Program-made: the position numbers and the translations under genes | The notes under the pieces: model-generated | Told to the model about the DNA's origin: nothing | The model's input: only the letters and a program-made list of their open reading frames with translations | Database searches by the model: none | NCBI RefSeq assembly: GCF_003113895.1 | Contig: NZ_BDUD01000001.1 | Coordinates: 1,107,916 to 1,171,915 of the forward strand | Direction: 5' to 3' | From: Nostoc commune NIES-4072 | Lineage (GTDB): Bacteria; Cyanobacteriota; Cyanobacteriia; Cyanobacteriales; Nostocaceae | DNA length: 64,000 nucleotides | Shown here: in pieces, positions 18,051 to 26,204 of the stretch | Layout: every line of letters begins with the position of its first letter | Position numbering within the stretch: position 1 is the stretch's first letter

Positions 18051-19418
18051 TCAACTTGAAAGGCTACTGATAATGGGAGCGATTTCTGAATCTGCTGATG
18101 GTTCGCCCACGCGGAGGATTTTAGCGCCCAATTGCTGCAACTTCACATCAAGTCGATCATAGCCGCGATCGAGGTGCTGTAATCCTTGAATTGTGGTTTT
18201 TCCTTCTGCCGCTAGCCCTGCTATGACTAACGCTGCCGATGCTCGTAAGTCTGTACCTAATACTGGTGCGCCAGACAATTTCGGTACTCCCCGAACGAAT
18301 GCAGCGTTGCCTTTGACACGAATATCTGCTCCCAAGCGATTTAACTCTGAGGCATGACGCAAGCGATTTTCAAAGACAGATTCGTTAATTACGCTGTCGC
18401 CTTCGGCCAATGTCAGCAAAGACATGAACGGCGCTTGCATATCTGTGGGAAAACCTGGATGATATTGAGTTTCAATATCCGTTGCCTTGAGAGTTTCCGC
18501 CGGTAGAATACGTAAGTGTTCAGGCTTGTCCTCAATTATCGTTACCCCAATATCCCGCAGCTTGGCAATCACTGGTATAAGGTGTTCTGGAGCCACTGGC
18601 GAGAGCAGAAGTTCGGAACGGGTAATTGCTGCTGCTAGCAAAAACGTCCCGGCCTCAATGCGATCGGGAATGATACTGTAGTCAACAGAATGCAACTTAG
18701 GGACTCCTTCGATAATAATTCTGCTAGTCCCCGCGCCCTTAATCTTCGCTCCCATCGCGTTACAGAAGTTAGCTAAATCAACTACTTCTGGTTCTCTGGC
18801 AGCATTTTCGATGATCGTTTCGCCCTCTGCTAGGGTAGCCGCCATCATCAAATTTTCCGTAGCTCCGACACTGGCGATATCTAAGTAAATCTTCGCACCT
18901 TTTAATCTCCGGCTGTTGCCAGGGACGTAGGCATTACAAATGCCATGCTCAATTTGTACTTCCGCTCCCATTGCTTGCAATCCTCGAACATGCAAGTCAA
19001 CTGGTCTTGCCCCAATAGCGCAACCACCAGGTAACGGCATCTGCGCTACTCCCAATCTTGCCAGAATGGCACCAATGGCGAAGAAACTCGCCCTCAGTTG
19101 GGTAACTAGTTCGTAGGGAGCTTTTGATGTTTTAATTTCGCTGGCGTTAATGTCTAAAATATCGCCTTGCCGCGTTAAAGTTACACCCAAAGCCGATAAT
19201 ACCTGACCCATCCGCTCTACATCCGCCAATAAGGGGACATTGCGGATACGACAATCGCCCGGACACAGCAAGGCTCCAGCCATGATTACCAGTGCTGCAT
19301 TTTTTGCCCCGCTAATTTTCACATGACCTCGCAAAGGATGCCCACCCCAAATTTGCAAGACTGAGGAGTCTGCTTCTGGAGCAATTTTGACATCTGGTAA
19401 GCTGGTAGAAGGATTGAT
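18051..19418 (-). CDS. murA: UDP-N-acetylglucosamine 1-carboxyvinyltransferase, apparent ATC start
   Basis: First committed step of peptidoglycan synthesis: enolpyruvyl transfer from PEP to UDP-GlcNAc. Visible are [10 protein letters not shown] near the N-terminus, the active-site Cys in [14 protein letters not shown], and [19 protein letters not shown] and [15 protein letters not shown]. The first standard start is TTG at 19358, with no ribosome binding site. In frame 20 codons upstream is ATC (19416-19418), preceded by GGAGG (19426-19430) with ideal 7-base spacing, and followed by N-P-S-T-S-L-P-D-V, which matches my memory of the ATG-initiated N-terminus of other Nostoc MurA proteins. The ORF extended to ATC gives 455 residues. 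The function is certain; the start codon needs checking. Confidence 0.93.
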   Translation of the reverse strand: MNPSTSLPDVKIAPEADSSVLQIWGGHPLRGHVKISGAKNAALVIMAGALLCPGDCRIRNVPLLADVERMGQVLSALGVTLTRQGDILDINASEIKTSKAPYELVTQLRASFFAIGAILARLGVAQMPLPGGCAIGARPVDLHVRGLQAMGAEVQIEHGICNAYVPGNSRRLKGAKIYLDIASVGATENLMMAATLAEGETIIENAAREPEVVDLANFCNAMGAKIKGAGTSRIIIEGVPKLHSVDYSIIPDRIEAGTFLLAAAITRSELLLSPVAPEHLIPVIAKLRDIGVTIIEDKPEHLRILPAETLKATDIETQYHPGFPTDMQAPFMSLLTLAEGDSVINESVFENRLRHASELNRLGADIRVKGNAAFVRGVPKLSGAPVLGTDLRASAALVIAGLAAEGKTTIQGLQHLDRGYDRLDVKLQQLGAKILRVGEPSADSEIAPIISSLSS

Positions 19419-19425
19419 AAGCCTA

Positions 19426-19430
19426 CCTCC
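19426..19430 (-). promoter_or_regulatory. Ribosome binding site deciding the murA start
   Basis: GGAGG on the minus strand, seven bases before ATC at 19416-19418 and too far from the TTG at 19358 (67 bases) to serve it. Confidence 0.7.
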
Positions 19431-19770
19431 AAAAGTAATACGTATTTTATATGTTTGAAGTTGGTTTTGATTCTACAGTAAAGATTCAAAATGTCCACAT
19501 TTTAGAGCAGCATATTGCATAAAAAAATTGTTTTTTTGTGAAAAATACACGCTGTAAGTCAGCAACAGCAAGCATTTTGAGAATTTTAAAAAATTAGCAA
19601 AGATGAACGAACAAGTAGTAGTTTTAAGCTAAATTAAATACTCAGTAAAATAACTTAAGTGTTCTCTAAAAATCAATGCTGTACTGTTGAGTTAATATTT
19701 TGATTTGACCTAATGCCCGGAAAAACTTGTTTCCAGTCTGAGCCTCTTAAAGGAGGCGTTACGCTTTAAC
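19431..19770. other. Intergenic region between murA and tRNA-Leu(CAG)
   Basis: Divergent promoter region of about 340 bases for murA (minus) and tRNA-Leu (plus). It is AT-rich in its first part. A small stem with GCCTC / GAGGC arms at about 19742-19757 precedes the tRNA promoter. No gene seen. Confidence 0.5.
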
Positions 19771-19799
19771 TTGACAAACGTAAGAAAATACGCAATAAT
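19771..19799 (+). promoter_or_regulatory. Sigma-70-type promoter of tRNA-Leu(CAG)
   Basis: Consensus -35 TTGACA (19771-19776), a 17-base spacer, and -10 AATAAT (19794-19799). The expected start is about 19806, just ahead of the tRNA at 19812. The methyltransferase gene downstream may share this transcript. Confidence 0.8.
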
Positions 19800-19811
19800 G
19801 GAAAACTGCCA

Positions 19812-19893
19812 GCGGAACTGGCGGAATTGGCAGACGCGCTAGATTCAGGTTCTAGTGCCGCAAGGCTTCCGGGTTCAAGTCCCGGGTTCCGCA
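19812..19893 (+). tRNA. tRNA-Leu (CAG anticodon)
   Basis: Class II tRNA. Acceptor stem GCGGAAC / GTTCCGC, discriminator A; anticodon stem CTAGA / TCTAG around loop TTCAGGT gives anticodon CAG; long variable arm TGCCGC-AAG-GCTT; T-arm CCGGG-TTCAAGT-CCCGG. CCA is not encoded. A consensus promoter lies directly upstream. Confidence 0.97.
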
Positions 19894-19940
19894 TATTAAT
19901 TTTGGATTTTAGATTAATCCAAAATCCAAAATTTAAAATC

Positions 19941-20738
19941 GTGTTGACCAGTTTACAAAATTCCCTAGTCAAGCAAATCCGCAAACTCCACTCCACCAAG
20001 GAGCGGCACAAACAGCAGTTATTTTTACTAGAAGGGACACACCTATTAGAAGAAGCTTGTGCGGTGAATTACCCACTTGAAACAGTGTGTTGTACTCCAG
20101 ATTGGCAAGCAAATCACTCCTCACTCTGGGAAGAAGCTTGTAGCCGATGCGATCGCTCCGAAATCGTCAGTAAAGAAATCTTGGATGCGATCGCTACCAC
20201 AGTCCAACCGGATGGTGTAGTTGCAACGGCAAAACGAAGCGAATACCAAACTCAACTACCATTTACTGGTATAATTCTGGCTTTAGAAACAGTGCAAGAT
20301 CCCGGCAACCTGGGTACGATGATCCGCGCTGCTGCTGCTGCTGGAGCATCAGGATTGTGGGTAAGTGCAGATAGTGTAGATTTAGACAGCCCCAAAGTTC
20401 TCCGGGCTTCAGCAGGGCAATGGTTTCGCCTACCAACGGCTGTAAGCGAAGATTTAAAAGCCACAGTACAACAAAGTCAGCAGGCAGGAATGCAGGTAGT
20501 GGCAACCTTACCCAGTGCGACTTTAACTTATTGGGAGGTGGACTGGCGCAAACCCAGTCTGATTTTACTGGGAAATGAGGGTGCTGGATTGTCGGCAGAA
20601 TTAGCAGCGATCGCAGACAGGCAAGTAAAAATTCCTTTGAGTCCTGGGGTGGAATCATTGAATGTAGCGATCGCAGCTGCTTTAATGTTGTACGAAGCTC
20701 GGCGTCAAATGAGTCAAGAGTTAGGAGTTAGTAGTTAA
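19941..20738 (+). CDS. TrmH/SpoU family RNA 2'-O-methyltransferase
   Basis: SAM-dependent ribose methyltransferase of the SPOUT fold, probably acting on 23S rRNA or tRNA. The N-terminal substrate-binding domain starts LTSLQNSLVKQIRKLHSTKER, with LLEGTHLLEEA. The catalytic motifs follow: LETVQDPGNLGTMIRAA (motif 1), LILLGNEGAGLS (motif 2) and IPLSPGVESLNVAIAAALMLYEA (motif 3, trefoil knot). GTG at 19941 gives 265 residues, the normal length. The frame stays open back into the tRNA, so longer predicted starts are artefacts. It begins 48 bases after tRNA-Leu and is likely co-transcribed with it. Confidence 0.92.
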   Translation: MLTSLQNSLVKQIRKLHSTKERHKQQLFLLEGTHLLEEACAVNYPLETVCCTPDWQANHSSLWEEACSRCDRSEIVSKEILDAIATTVQPDGVVATAKRSEYQTQLPFTGIILALETVQDPGNLGTMIRAAAAAGASGLWVSADSVDLDSPKVLRASAGQWFRLPTAVSEDLKATVQQSQQAGMQVVATLPSATLTYWEVDWRKPSLILLGNEGAGLSAELAAIADRQVKIPLSPGVESLNVAIAAALMLYEARRQMSQELGVSS

Positions 20739-20748
20739 ACCTTAGAAC

Positions 20749-21006
20749 TCATAAATTTTCTTTAGTTTTTGTTTTTTCTTCGAGATATTGTTCAATATCA
20801 GCAACTGCATCTTCAAGAGCGGCTAAATCAATATTTGTCAATTCTTGATCGAGTTCGACTTCACTGAGACTACTAGTATCCAGTTGTGCTTGGGGGATTT
20901 CTTCATCCTCAGTTGAATTTTCTTGTAAGATATCCTCCAACTGATCGAGGGATTCTTGAAATACTTGATCGGCGACACGGCGCTGTTGTGGCTGACTTTG
21001 CTCCAT
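20749..21006 (-). CDS. Small acidic conserved hypothetical protein
   Basis: 85 residues, strongly acidic, predicted helical (VADQVFQESLDQLEDILQEN, LAALEDAVADIEQYLEEK), with no cysteine, no signal and no membrane segment. I do not recognise a functional family; similar short acidic proteins are annotated as hypothetical in Nostocales. ATG at 21006. It is convergent with the methyltransferase gene, 10 bases away. It reads like a small soluble coiled-coil adaptor, but this is speculation. Confidence 0.6.
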   Translation of the reverse strand: MEQSQPQQRRVADQVFQESLDQLEDILQENSTEDEEIPQAQLDTSSLSEVELDQELTNIDLAALEDAVADIEQYLEEKTKTKENL

Positions 21007-21137
21007 AATATTGACTTGAAAATCCTGATTTACTAAGCTAATTTTGATTACAGTTCCTACAAATTTAAATTTTGCACTTATAACATCATAGTTGTGTATT
21101 CTTGCTCGTCAGCATTACCTGGCTCAAAAATCAATCA

Positions 21138-21290
21138 TTAGGTAGATACTAACAATTCCTCACCTTGTTTTTTTGCATCGTCGGCTGATGCACCAAAGGT
21201 CATGATTTCTTCGTCTTGGTTGGCTGTAATTTTCTCAACTGGAATGATACAGATATATTGGGGTTCATTATGTCTTATTTGTTGCACCAT
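21138..21290 (-). CDS. Small conserved-looking hypothetical protein (50 aa)
   Basis: An open frame of 50 codons, starting MVQQIRHNEPQYICIIPVE and ending GASADDAKKQGEELLVST. AGG lies seven bases ahead of the ATG. The amphipathic C-terminal helix and the lack of stop-rich or repeat character argue for a real small gene. The amino-acid pattern (Q-Y-I-C-I-I-P-V-E, then an Ala-rich helix) resembles HicB-like or other small cyanobacterial proteins, without a clear match. There is no operon partner. Confidence 0.5.
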   Translation of the reverse strand: MVQQIRHNEPQYICIIPVEKITANQDEEIMTFGASADDAKKQGEELLVST

Positions 21291-21837
21291 TATTTACCTG
21301 CTTTTTTACTGTTAACCAACTTTGGGGGTTTAAATCCCCGTCACAAAACATAATTGCAAATTGCTCTCTTCTCTACGAGACGCTTTGCGAACGGAGCGGC
21401 GCAAAGCTCATTGCCAATTACGAATTGTTTTAATTGTGTCTATTTTCAAGTCTAGATAAATCATGAGTAAAAGTGAAACATCGTCAATATTTAAGTAGTT
21501 TGTGATTTAAGAACACTAACTTTTATACATAATTAAGACAACGTTAAGAATTTTCTCAAAATCGCCAAATTTTGGGGTGTAAACACTTACGTATGGGACA
21601 ATTAAATTAAGCATCAAAAAATGTCTTTTTGTAAATTTTTGTTCGTTTTTGAGATTTCAGTAATGCGTTGAGATCATCCATTGGCACTGGCTGCATTAAT
21701 TAATTTCAATCTCTGTAGGTTAATCTCTGGGATTCAGTAAATAAAGGCTGATACCCCTAAAGATTAACTTTTATTTACTCAATACAGGCTTAATGCATTG
21801 AGTCAGTGCAAGTTTAATAAAAATTGGAGGTTATAAA
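21291..21837. other. Intergenic region with dispersed repeats
   Basis: Contains a segment similar to one at about 31860-31905 (AACTTTGGGGGTTTAA followed by TCCCC), a CTCTACGAGACGCTTTGCG-type repeat at 21373-21410 related to those at 49752-49779 and 59896-59923, and a small stem CTCAAT / ATTGAG at about 21779-21803. The last 50 bases are the leader of the 45-codon gene. No other gene seen. Confidence 0.55.
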
Positions 21838-21975
21838 ATGGCAATTCGGAATAACTTAGTTACCAATTTCTGGCAAAGAGTACAAAAAGATTCAGTTAGT
21901 TGGGGATCGTTAGCTCTTTGGATCAGTGCATTAGTTGTTATGTTAGTAATGCTTACCATGTTTTCTAACGCTTAA
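21838..21975 (+). CDS. Small single-span membrane protein (45 aa)
   Basis: 45 codons preceded by an excellent GGAGG (21826-21830) seven bases from the ATG. An amphipathic, charged N-terminus (MAIRNNLVTNFWQRVQKD) is followed by one strong membrane helix (about residues 24-42, LWISALVVMLVMLTMF) and a short tail. Length and layout match small subunits of thylakoid complexes or stress-type small proteins. It lacks the chlorophyll-binding ExxNxR motif of Hlips, and I cannot match it to a named Psb, Psa, Pet or Ndh subunit. The gene seems real; its function is unknown. Confidence 0.65.
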   Translation: MAIRNNLVTNFWQRVQKDSVSWGSLALWISALVVMLVMLTMFSNA

Positions 21976-22057
21976 TCTCAGCAAGTTTATTCTAGTTCCT
22001 GGGCAACAGCCTGGGAACTAACATAGGGTAGACTTCTATCCCTAGAAAGCTTAAATT

Positions 22058-22372
22058 ATGAACTGCAAACTTCTGGCAACAGTCGTAGTGCTAGCTACTA
22101 CTAGCTTTATTACTCCTGTTAAATCTCAAGAACCTAGTACCGACACTCCAGCAAAATCGAATCAAGTTTTGAATGCTTGTGTTCAGAATCAAGCAGAAAC
22201 TTTACCGAATCCCTTTACTGATGTGCCATCAGACCATTGGGCTTTTAAAGCGGTTATGACTATGCACGACTGCGGTGCATTCCGCAAAGCTACGCCACCA
22301 GCTTTATTTTACAAACTGCAACCAACAAATAGCCAGCAGCAACGACAGAAAGAACCACAGTTTCAAAAATAG
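22058..22372 (+). CDS. Secreted protein with partial S-layer-homology motif
   Basis: 104 residues. There is a cleavable signal peptide (MNCKLLATVVVLATTSFITPVKS), a linker, and a segment NPFTDVPSDHWAFKAVMTMHDCGAFR that is the first half of an SLH domain. A Gln-rich tail follows. Two Cys (about 41 and 73) could pair in the periplasm. Only one SLH unit is present, whereas porins and S-layer proteins carry more, so it may be a truncated or minimal SLH protein. It lies 82 bases after the small membrane protein, in the same direction. Confidence 0.65.
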   Translation: MNCKLLATVVVLATTSFITPVKSQEPSTDTPAKSNQVLNACVQNQAETLPNPFTDVPSDHWAFKAVMTMHDCGAFRKATPPALFYKLQPTNSQQQRQKEPQFQK

Positions 22373-22460
22373 GGCGTTGCTGACTAAAGATATAAAAAGT
22401 TTGAGTAGCAACCGCCGATTGAAATTTCGATGGACGTTGAGATGAAGAGAATTATGCTAG

Positions 22461-22615
22461 ATATAGGAATCTGGTTTGATTTCTGAAAATATACGTAGGA
22501 TGTGTTAGCGACAGCGTAACGCATCAAACCCGTGATTATAGTGCGTTACGAACTCCGTTCTAACACACTCTACAATACCTAATTTTGTTCAAAAATCAAA
22601 TAGTAATCCTATATA
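22461..22615. mobile_element. MITE-like element, copy A
   Basis: A 155-bp element with imperfect terminal inverted repeats (ATATAGGAAT- and -ATTACTATTTGAT type ends, TA flanks) and a palindromic centre rich in GCGTTACG. A second copy in inverted orientation lies at 53208-53360 and is near-identical over most of its length. No coding capacity; it depends on a transposase elsewhere. Confidence 0.85.
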
Positions 22616-22624
22616 AAAAGTTTA

Positions 22625-23203
22625 CTATTCGGTATCTAATGGTATTTTCGCCTTTTGAAACACCTGCTCAACAGTAAATTCCAATCCCTCAAACAAAGAA
22701 TCTTTAAATAATTCTTCTCCCATATAAGTTTGTGGGGCTGCATCTGGATAAAAAACAGTAATGCTTCTGGCTTTACTATCTACCACCCACACCCGTAGCA
22801 CCTTAGCATCTAAATAGTCTTTGGCTTTAGCTGCCATTTGTCCAAAGGTTTGTCCTGGTGAAATAATCTCAATCACCAAATCAGGAGGAACAGGACAAGC
22901 TTCGTCTTCGTCCCAGTTGGCAGGTAAACGTTCATTAGAGATGTATAAAATATCTGGAATTGGCATCCAATGTCGCCCCCGACGGGTTAATGCAACAGCC
23001 CATTCCGGGCAAACTTCTCCTTTCCCCTCACACCACTGCTCAATCAAATTTAAAAGGACGCGGGTAAGTTTTGCGTGAAAAAATTTTGGTGACATTTTAG
23101 GAATTGCTTGACCATCAACAAGTTCATAAGTTATATCTCCCTCACCTGGTGAAAGGTTTAAGAACTCTTGCAAGGTTAATTGATTTTTGGCTTGGAGTAT
23201 CAT
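22625..23203 (-). CDS. Uma2 family endonuclease (DUF820)
   Basis: A member of the large cyanobacterial Uma2 family, with a PD-(D/E)XK restriction-endonuclease-like fold. Typical elements are LTLQEFLNLSPGEGDITYELVDGQ, PDLVIEIISPGQT (active-site Asp/Glu strand), the K of MAAKAKDYLDAKVLRVWVVD, and the V-F-Y-P-D-A strand. The 192-residue length is normal. Biological role is unknown; these genes occur in dozens of copies per genome. It starts at ATG 23203. It lies next to MITE copy A. Confidence 0.88.
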   Translation of the reverse strand: MILQAKNQLTLQEFLNLSPGEGDITYELVDGQAIPKMSPKFFHAKLTRVLLNLIEQWCEGKGEVCPEWAVALTRRGRHWMPIPDILYISNERLPANWDEDEACPVPPDLVIEIISPGQTFGQMAAKAKDYLDAKVLRVWVVDSKARSITVFYPDAAPQTYMGEELFKDSLFEGLEFTVEQVFQKAKIPLDTE

Positions 23204-23297
23204 AGCTGATTAATTCGTAATTCGTAATTGAAGAACAGAGCAAGTAACTTTTATTCTGACTTCTGAATTCTGACTCTTGAATTCTTCTTCAAATTCT

Positions 23298-24410
23298 TCA
23301 CATTCCCCGCAAAACTTGCCGAATAATATCCGATGGCACTTCATCGGTAACTGTTACTACACCAATCTCTGTTGGTAAAACGAACCGTACTTTCCCCGCT
23401 TTAACTTTCTTATCTAACTGCAATGCGTCGATAATTGCTTCAATATCTACCCCAGTTGGTAACTGAGTTGGTAAACCTGCTTTTTGAATTAAAGCATTTT
23501 GACGTTCTGTGTCAACATTTTGCCACATTCCCAATTCCACAGCAATTTGACCGGCTGCTACCATGCCAATGGCCACCGCTTCACCATGATTTACTAGACG
23601 ATAACCAGTCAAACTTTCCACTGCATGACCGATAGTATGTCCATAGTTGAGAATCGCCCGCAATCCGCCTTCTTTCTCATCTTTGCTAACAACATCAGCT
23701 TTAGCTTGACAAGACCGCACTAAGATGGTATGTATCAGATCAGGTTTTACATAGCGGAGTTGATCGAGGCGTTTACTTGCTTCCAACTGGGCAAACAATT
23801 CAGCATCCCAAATTACACCATATTTAATAACTTCTGCCATTCCGGCGCGAAACTCGCGCATAGGAAGAGTTTTTAACACATCTGGGTCAATCAAAACTAA
23901 GCGCGGTTGATGGAATGCCCCAATCAAGTTTTTGCCGTGGGGATGATTCACGCCAGTTTTGCCACCAATTGCCGAATCTACCATCGCTAAGAGAGTGGTA
24001 GGAACTTGGACAACATTAATGCCGCGCAGCCAAGTTGCGGCTGCAAAGCCAGTCATATCGCCAATTACACCTCCGCCCAAAGCTACCATAGTAGAAGAAC
24101 GTTCCAGGCGGTTTTCTAAGGCGATATCGTAAAGTTTTTGGATGGAATTGAGGGTTTTGTAGCGTTCCCCTGGTGGTAGGGTGCAGCTAGCTACATCAAA
24201 TCCAGCAGATGTTAGGGATGCGATCGCTCTTTCCCCAAAATGCTTAAAAATAGTAGGATTAGAAACCAGCAATACCTTCTTGCCTAGCTTGAGACTCGCC
24301 ATCTGTTGACCTAGTTGATCTAAACTCGAAGGTGCGTTAGCGTAGCTCACCGGAGGTATCGCAATCTCATAAGACTGCTCTGGTAAATTTACATTAATTA
24401 CAGAAGTCAT
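23298..24410 (-). CDS. aroB: 3-dehydroquinate synthase
   Basis: NAD- and metal-dependent second enzyme of the shikimate pathway. Seen are [57 protein letters not shown], the zinc ligands E (in GMAEVIKYG), H (in [12 protein letters not shown]) and H ([11 protein letters not shown]). ATG at 24410 begins [18 protein letters not shown]; an upstream in-frame start at 24455 lies in GC-rich leader sequence. Residues about 18-25 (VSYANAPS) are encoded by a dispersed repeat (24326-24350), apparently an in-frame insertion between the first beta strand and the SLDQLGQQM helix. Confidence 0.95.
   Translation of the reverse strand: MTSVINVNLPEQSYEIAIPPVSYANAPSSLDQLGQQMASLKLGKKVLLVSNPTIFKHFGERAIASLTSAGFDVASCTLPPGERYKTLNSIQKLYDIALENRLERSSTMVALGGGVIGDMTGFAAATWLRGINVVQVPTTLLAMVDSAIGGKTGVNHPHGKNLIGAFHQPRLVLIDPDVLKTLPMREFRAGMAEVIKYGVIWDAELFAQLEASKRLDQLRYVKPDLIHTILVRSCQAKADVVSKDEKEGGLRAILNYGHTIGHAVESLTGYRLVNHGEAVAIGMVAAGQIAVELGMWQNVDTERQNALIQKAGLPTQLPTGVDIEAIIDALQLDKKVKAGKVRFVLPTEIGVVTVTDEVPSDIIRQVLRGM
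24326..24350. repeat. Dispersed GGTGAGCTACGCTAACGC repeat inside aroB
   Basis: On the minus strand CGGTGAGCTACGCTAACGCA, also found at 54791-54810 in intergenic DNA. In aroB it encodes an in-frame addition of about eight residues near the N-terminus. Confidence 0.75.
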
Positions 24411-24458
24411 TGCCCAACCCCTAAACAAGCGCCCGTGGGCTGTATTGTATCGCAATCT

Positions 24459-24634
24459 GGGAGTGGGGAGTGGGAAGATGAGGGGGATGAGGGAGCAGGG
24501 GGAGAAATAAATTCAAAATTCAAAATTCAAAATTAAAGAACTTCTGCCTTCTGCCTCCTCTTTCCCAATGCCCCATGCCCCATGCCTAATGACAAATGAC
24601 AAATGACAAATGACCAATGACCAATGACTAATGA
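24459..24634. repeat. STRR cluster
   Basis: Successive heptamer arrays: GGGAGTG, GGGAGCA-like, AAATTCA (x3), CCCCATG, AATGACA/AATGACC. They fill the 5' flank between aroB and petL. This is a hallmark of heterocystous cyanobacteria. Confidence 0.9.
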
Positions 24635-24670
24635 TTCAATAGATTTAGGAAGTATTGTGGAGAAAAATAA

Positions 24671-24766
24671 ATGTTTGCGATTGCAGCTTATATCGGCTTT
24701 TTAGCTTTGTTCTTTGGTTTGGCTGTCGGTCTGCTATTCGGTCTGCGGACTGCCAAGATAATTTAA
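24671..24766 (+). CDS. petL: Cytochrome b6f complex subunit VI, PetL
   Basis: 31 residues, [19 protein letters not shown] then [12 protein letters not shown], matching the cyanobacterial PetL pattern (a single transmembrane helix ending in G-L-R-x-A-K-I). It stabilises the cytochrome b6f dimer in thylakoids. The frame is complete with ATG at 24671 and TAA at 24764-24766. No strong ribosome binding site is visible, only an AGAAAAATAA leader. It is convergent with bioB, with a hairpin between them. Confidence 0.93.
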   Translation: MFAIAAYIGFLALFFGLAVGLLFGLRTAKII

Positions 24767-24778
24767 TCAAGACTCTTG

Positions 24779-24840
24779 TGGGGCGGGCATCTTGTCTGCC
24801 CTCAGTTTACTAAGGGACGGGCGAGACGCCCATCCCACAG
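24779..24840. terminator. GTGGGGCGGGC hairpin between petL and bioB
   Basis: Imperfect inverted repeat with outer arms GTGGGGCGGGC and GCCCATCCCAC and inner arms TGTCTGCCC and GGACGGGCGAGA. It is placed between convergent petL and bioB, where it may end both transcripts, and is related to the element at 13999-14054. Confidence 0.55.
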
Positions 24841-24848
24841 GAAGATAT

Positions 24849-25856
24849 TTATCCTACAACAGCCGGAGTTGCCACTTTCTCTTGTCTTTGGGAAGGCGAT
24901 CGCATCCCCAAACCAAGTAAATTCAGCATTTCTTTATCGCTATCATAATCTGGACAAGGAGTTGTCACTGTCAACATTTTGTTGTCGTCGCTAGAAAAGA
25001 TAGAATTGGCTCCTGCCATAAAGCAGAAAGCTTGTTCAACTTGAGAAAGTCTGGCTCTACCTGCACTAAGACGCACATCGGAAGCTGGCATTAAAATTCT
25101 GGCTGTGGCAATCATCCGCACAATATCCCAAATGGGGACATCAGGCTGATTTTCTAAGGGTGTGCCTGGTACTTGTGAAAGAATATTAATTGGCACAGAC
25201 TCTGGATGCGGATGTAAGTTTGCCAGAGTTTGTAACATCCCAACCCGGTCATCAACAGTTTCGCCCAAACCCAGGATACCGCCAGAACATACAGTAACAT
25301 TTGTCTGACGGACATTTTCAATTGTGTTCAAGCGATCGCTATATGTCCTCGTGGTAATAATTGTGCTGTAATATTCCTGCGAGGTATCTAAGTTGTGGTT
25401 GTAGGCGTAAAGTCCCGCTTCTGACAATTTCCTGGCTTGATTTGCTGTCAACATACCTAGAGTGCAGCATACTTCTAAACCCATTGCGGTTACATCCTTG
25501 ACCATTTCCAGGACTTCCTCAAATTGTGAGTTATCCCGCACTTCGCGCCAAGCAGCACCCATGCAGATGCGACTAACACCAGTTTCTTTCGCTTTCTGAG
25601 CAATGTTAACTACCGTTTCCTTTTCTAGGAGTGCTTCCGGCTTTACCTCTGTTTTATAGCGGGAAGATTGGGCACAGTAACTGCAATCTTCTGGGCAACC
25701 TCCCGTTTTAATAGATATAAGCTTACAAACTTGTATTTTTGTTGGGTCATGATATTGGCGATGCACGCTAGCAGCTTGATAAATCAGCTCTAGCAATGGC
25801 GTGTTGTATATCGCCCGAATTTCTAATTCCTGCCAATCGTAGCGTATTCCCACCAC
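24849..25856 (-). CDS. bioB: Biotin synthase
   Basis: Radical-SAM enzyme that inserts sulfur into dethiobiotin. The CxxxCxxC cluster motif is C54-P-E-D-C58-S-Y-C61. [16 protein letters not shown] and the [2Fe-2S] ligands in the barrel (C in VCKLI/RICMG and CCTLG) are present, with the conserved Arg near VRLSAGRA. Start is GTG at 25856 (MVGIRYDWQ); an overlapping ATG is out of frame. The 335-residue length is standard. It stands alone; no bioF, bioA or bioD is nearby. Confidence 0.96.
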   Translation of the reverse strand: MVGIRYDWQELEIRAIYNTPLLELIYQAASVHRQYHDPTKIQVCKLISIKTGGCPEDCSYCAQSSRYKTEVKPEALLEKETVVNIAQKAKETGVSRICMGAAWREVRDNSQFEEVLEMVKDVTAMGLEVCCTLGMLTANQARKLSEAGLYAYNHNLDTSQEYYSTIITTRTYSDRLNTIENVRQTNVTVCSGGILGLGETVDDRVGMLQTLANLHPHPESVPINILSQVPGTPLENQPDVPIWDIVRMIATARILMPASDVRLSAGRARLSQVEQAFCFMAGANSIFSSDDNKMLTVTTPCPDYDSDKEMLNLLGLGMRSPSQRQEKVATPAVVG

Positions 25857-26204
25857 ATCACTATCCTTCTTGTAGACTGGGTTAAATCTTGAGCTGTCTT
25901 TTGGTTGAATTTCCTGCGGTACAGCGTTTGGGCAAAGCGATTTTATCGAAGTTATGCCGCTTACTGTGCTTTATCACCCATTGGCTCTCAATCCTTCCGC
26001 TCTAGATATTAGACATCAGCTTATCAAGATTTTGGTTGAATGGCAGATTACCAGTAAAAATACTTATGGATTCGGCATTGGGGATTGGGCAATGCAACTG
26101 GCGTGCAAATTCTATTTGCCCTAGCTGCTGTTAAACCGTGGGTTATGAGAGAATTTAAAATCTAGAGAATGTTTCAAGAAGAGATTTTGCCGATTAAGTA
26201 ATTT
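25857..26204. other. Intergenic region, possible decayed small ORF
   Basis: About 350 bases. A 56-codon plus-strand frame at 25954-26124 (starting [20 protein letters not shown]) has no ribosome binding site and ends in STRR-like sequence. I judge it non-coding or a remnant. Nothing else seen. Confidence 0.35.

Noticed and set aside
19827..19940. Long N-terminal extension of the RNA methyltransferase
   Set aside because: The extension is translated tRNA-Leu sequence; family members begin at the GTG at 19941.
25954..26124. 56-codon ORF upstream of the GNAT gene
   Set aside because: No ribosome binding site, ends in STRR-like sequence, no resemblance to known proteins.
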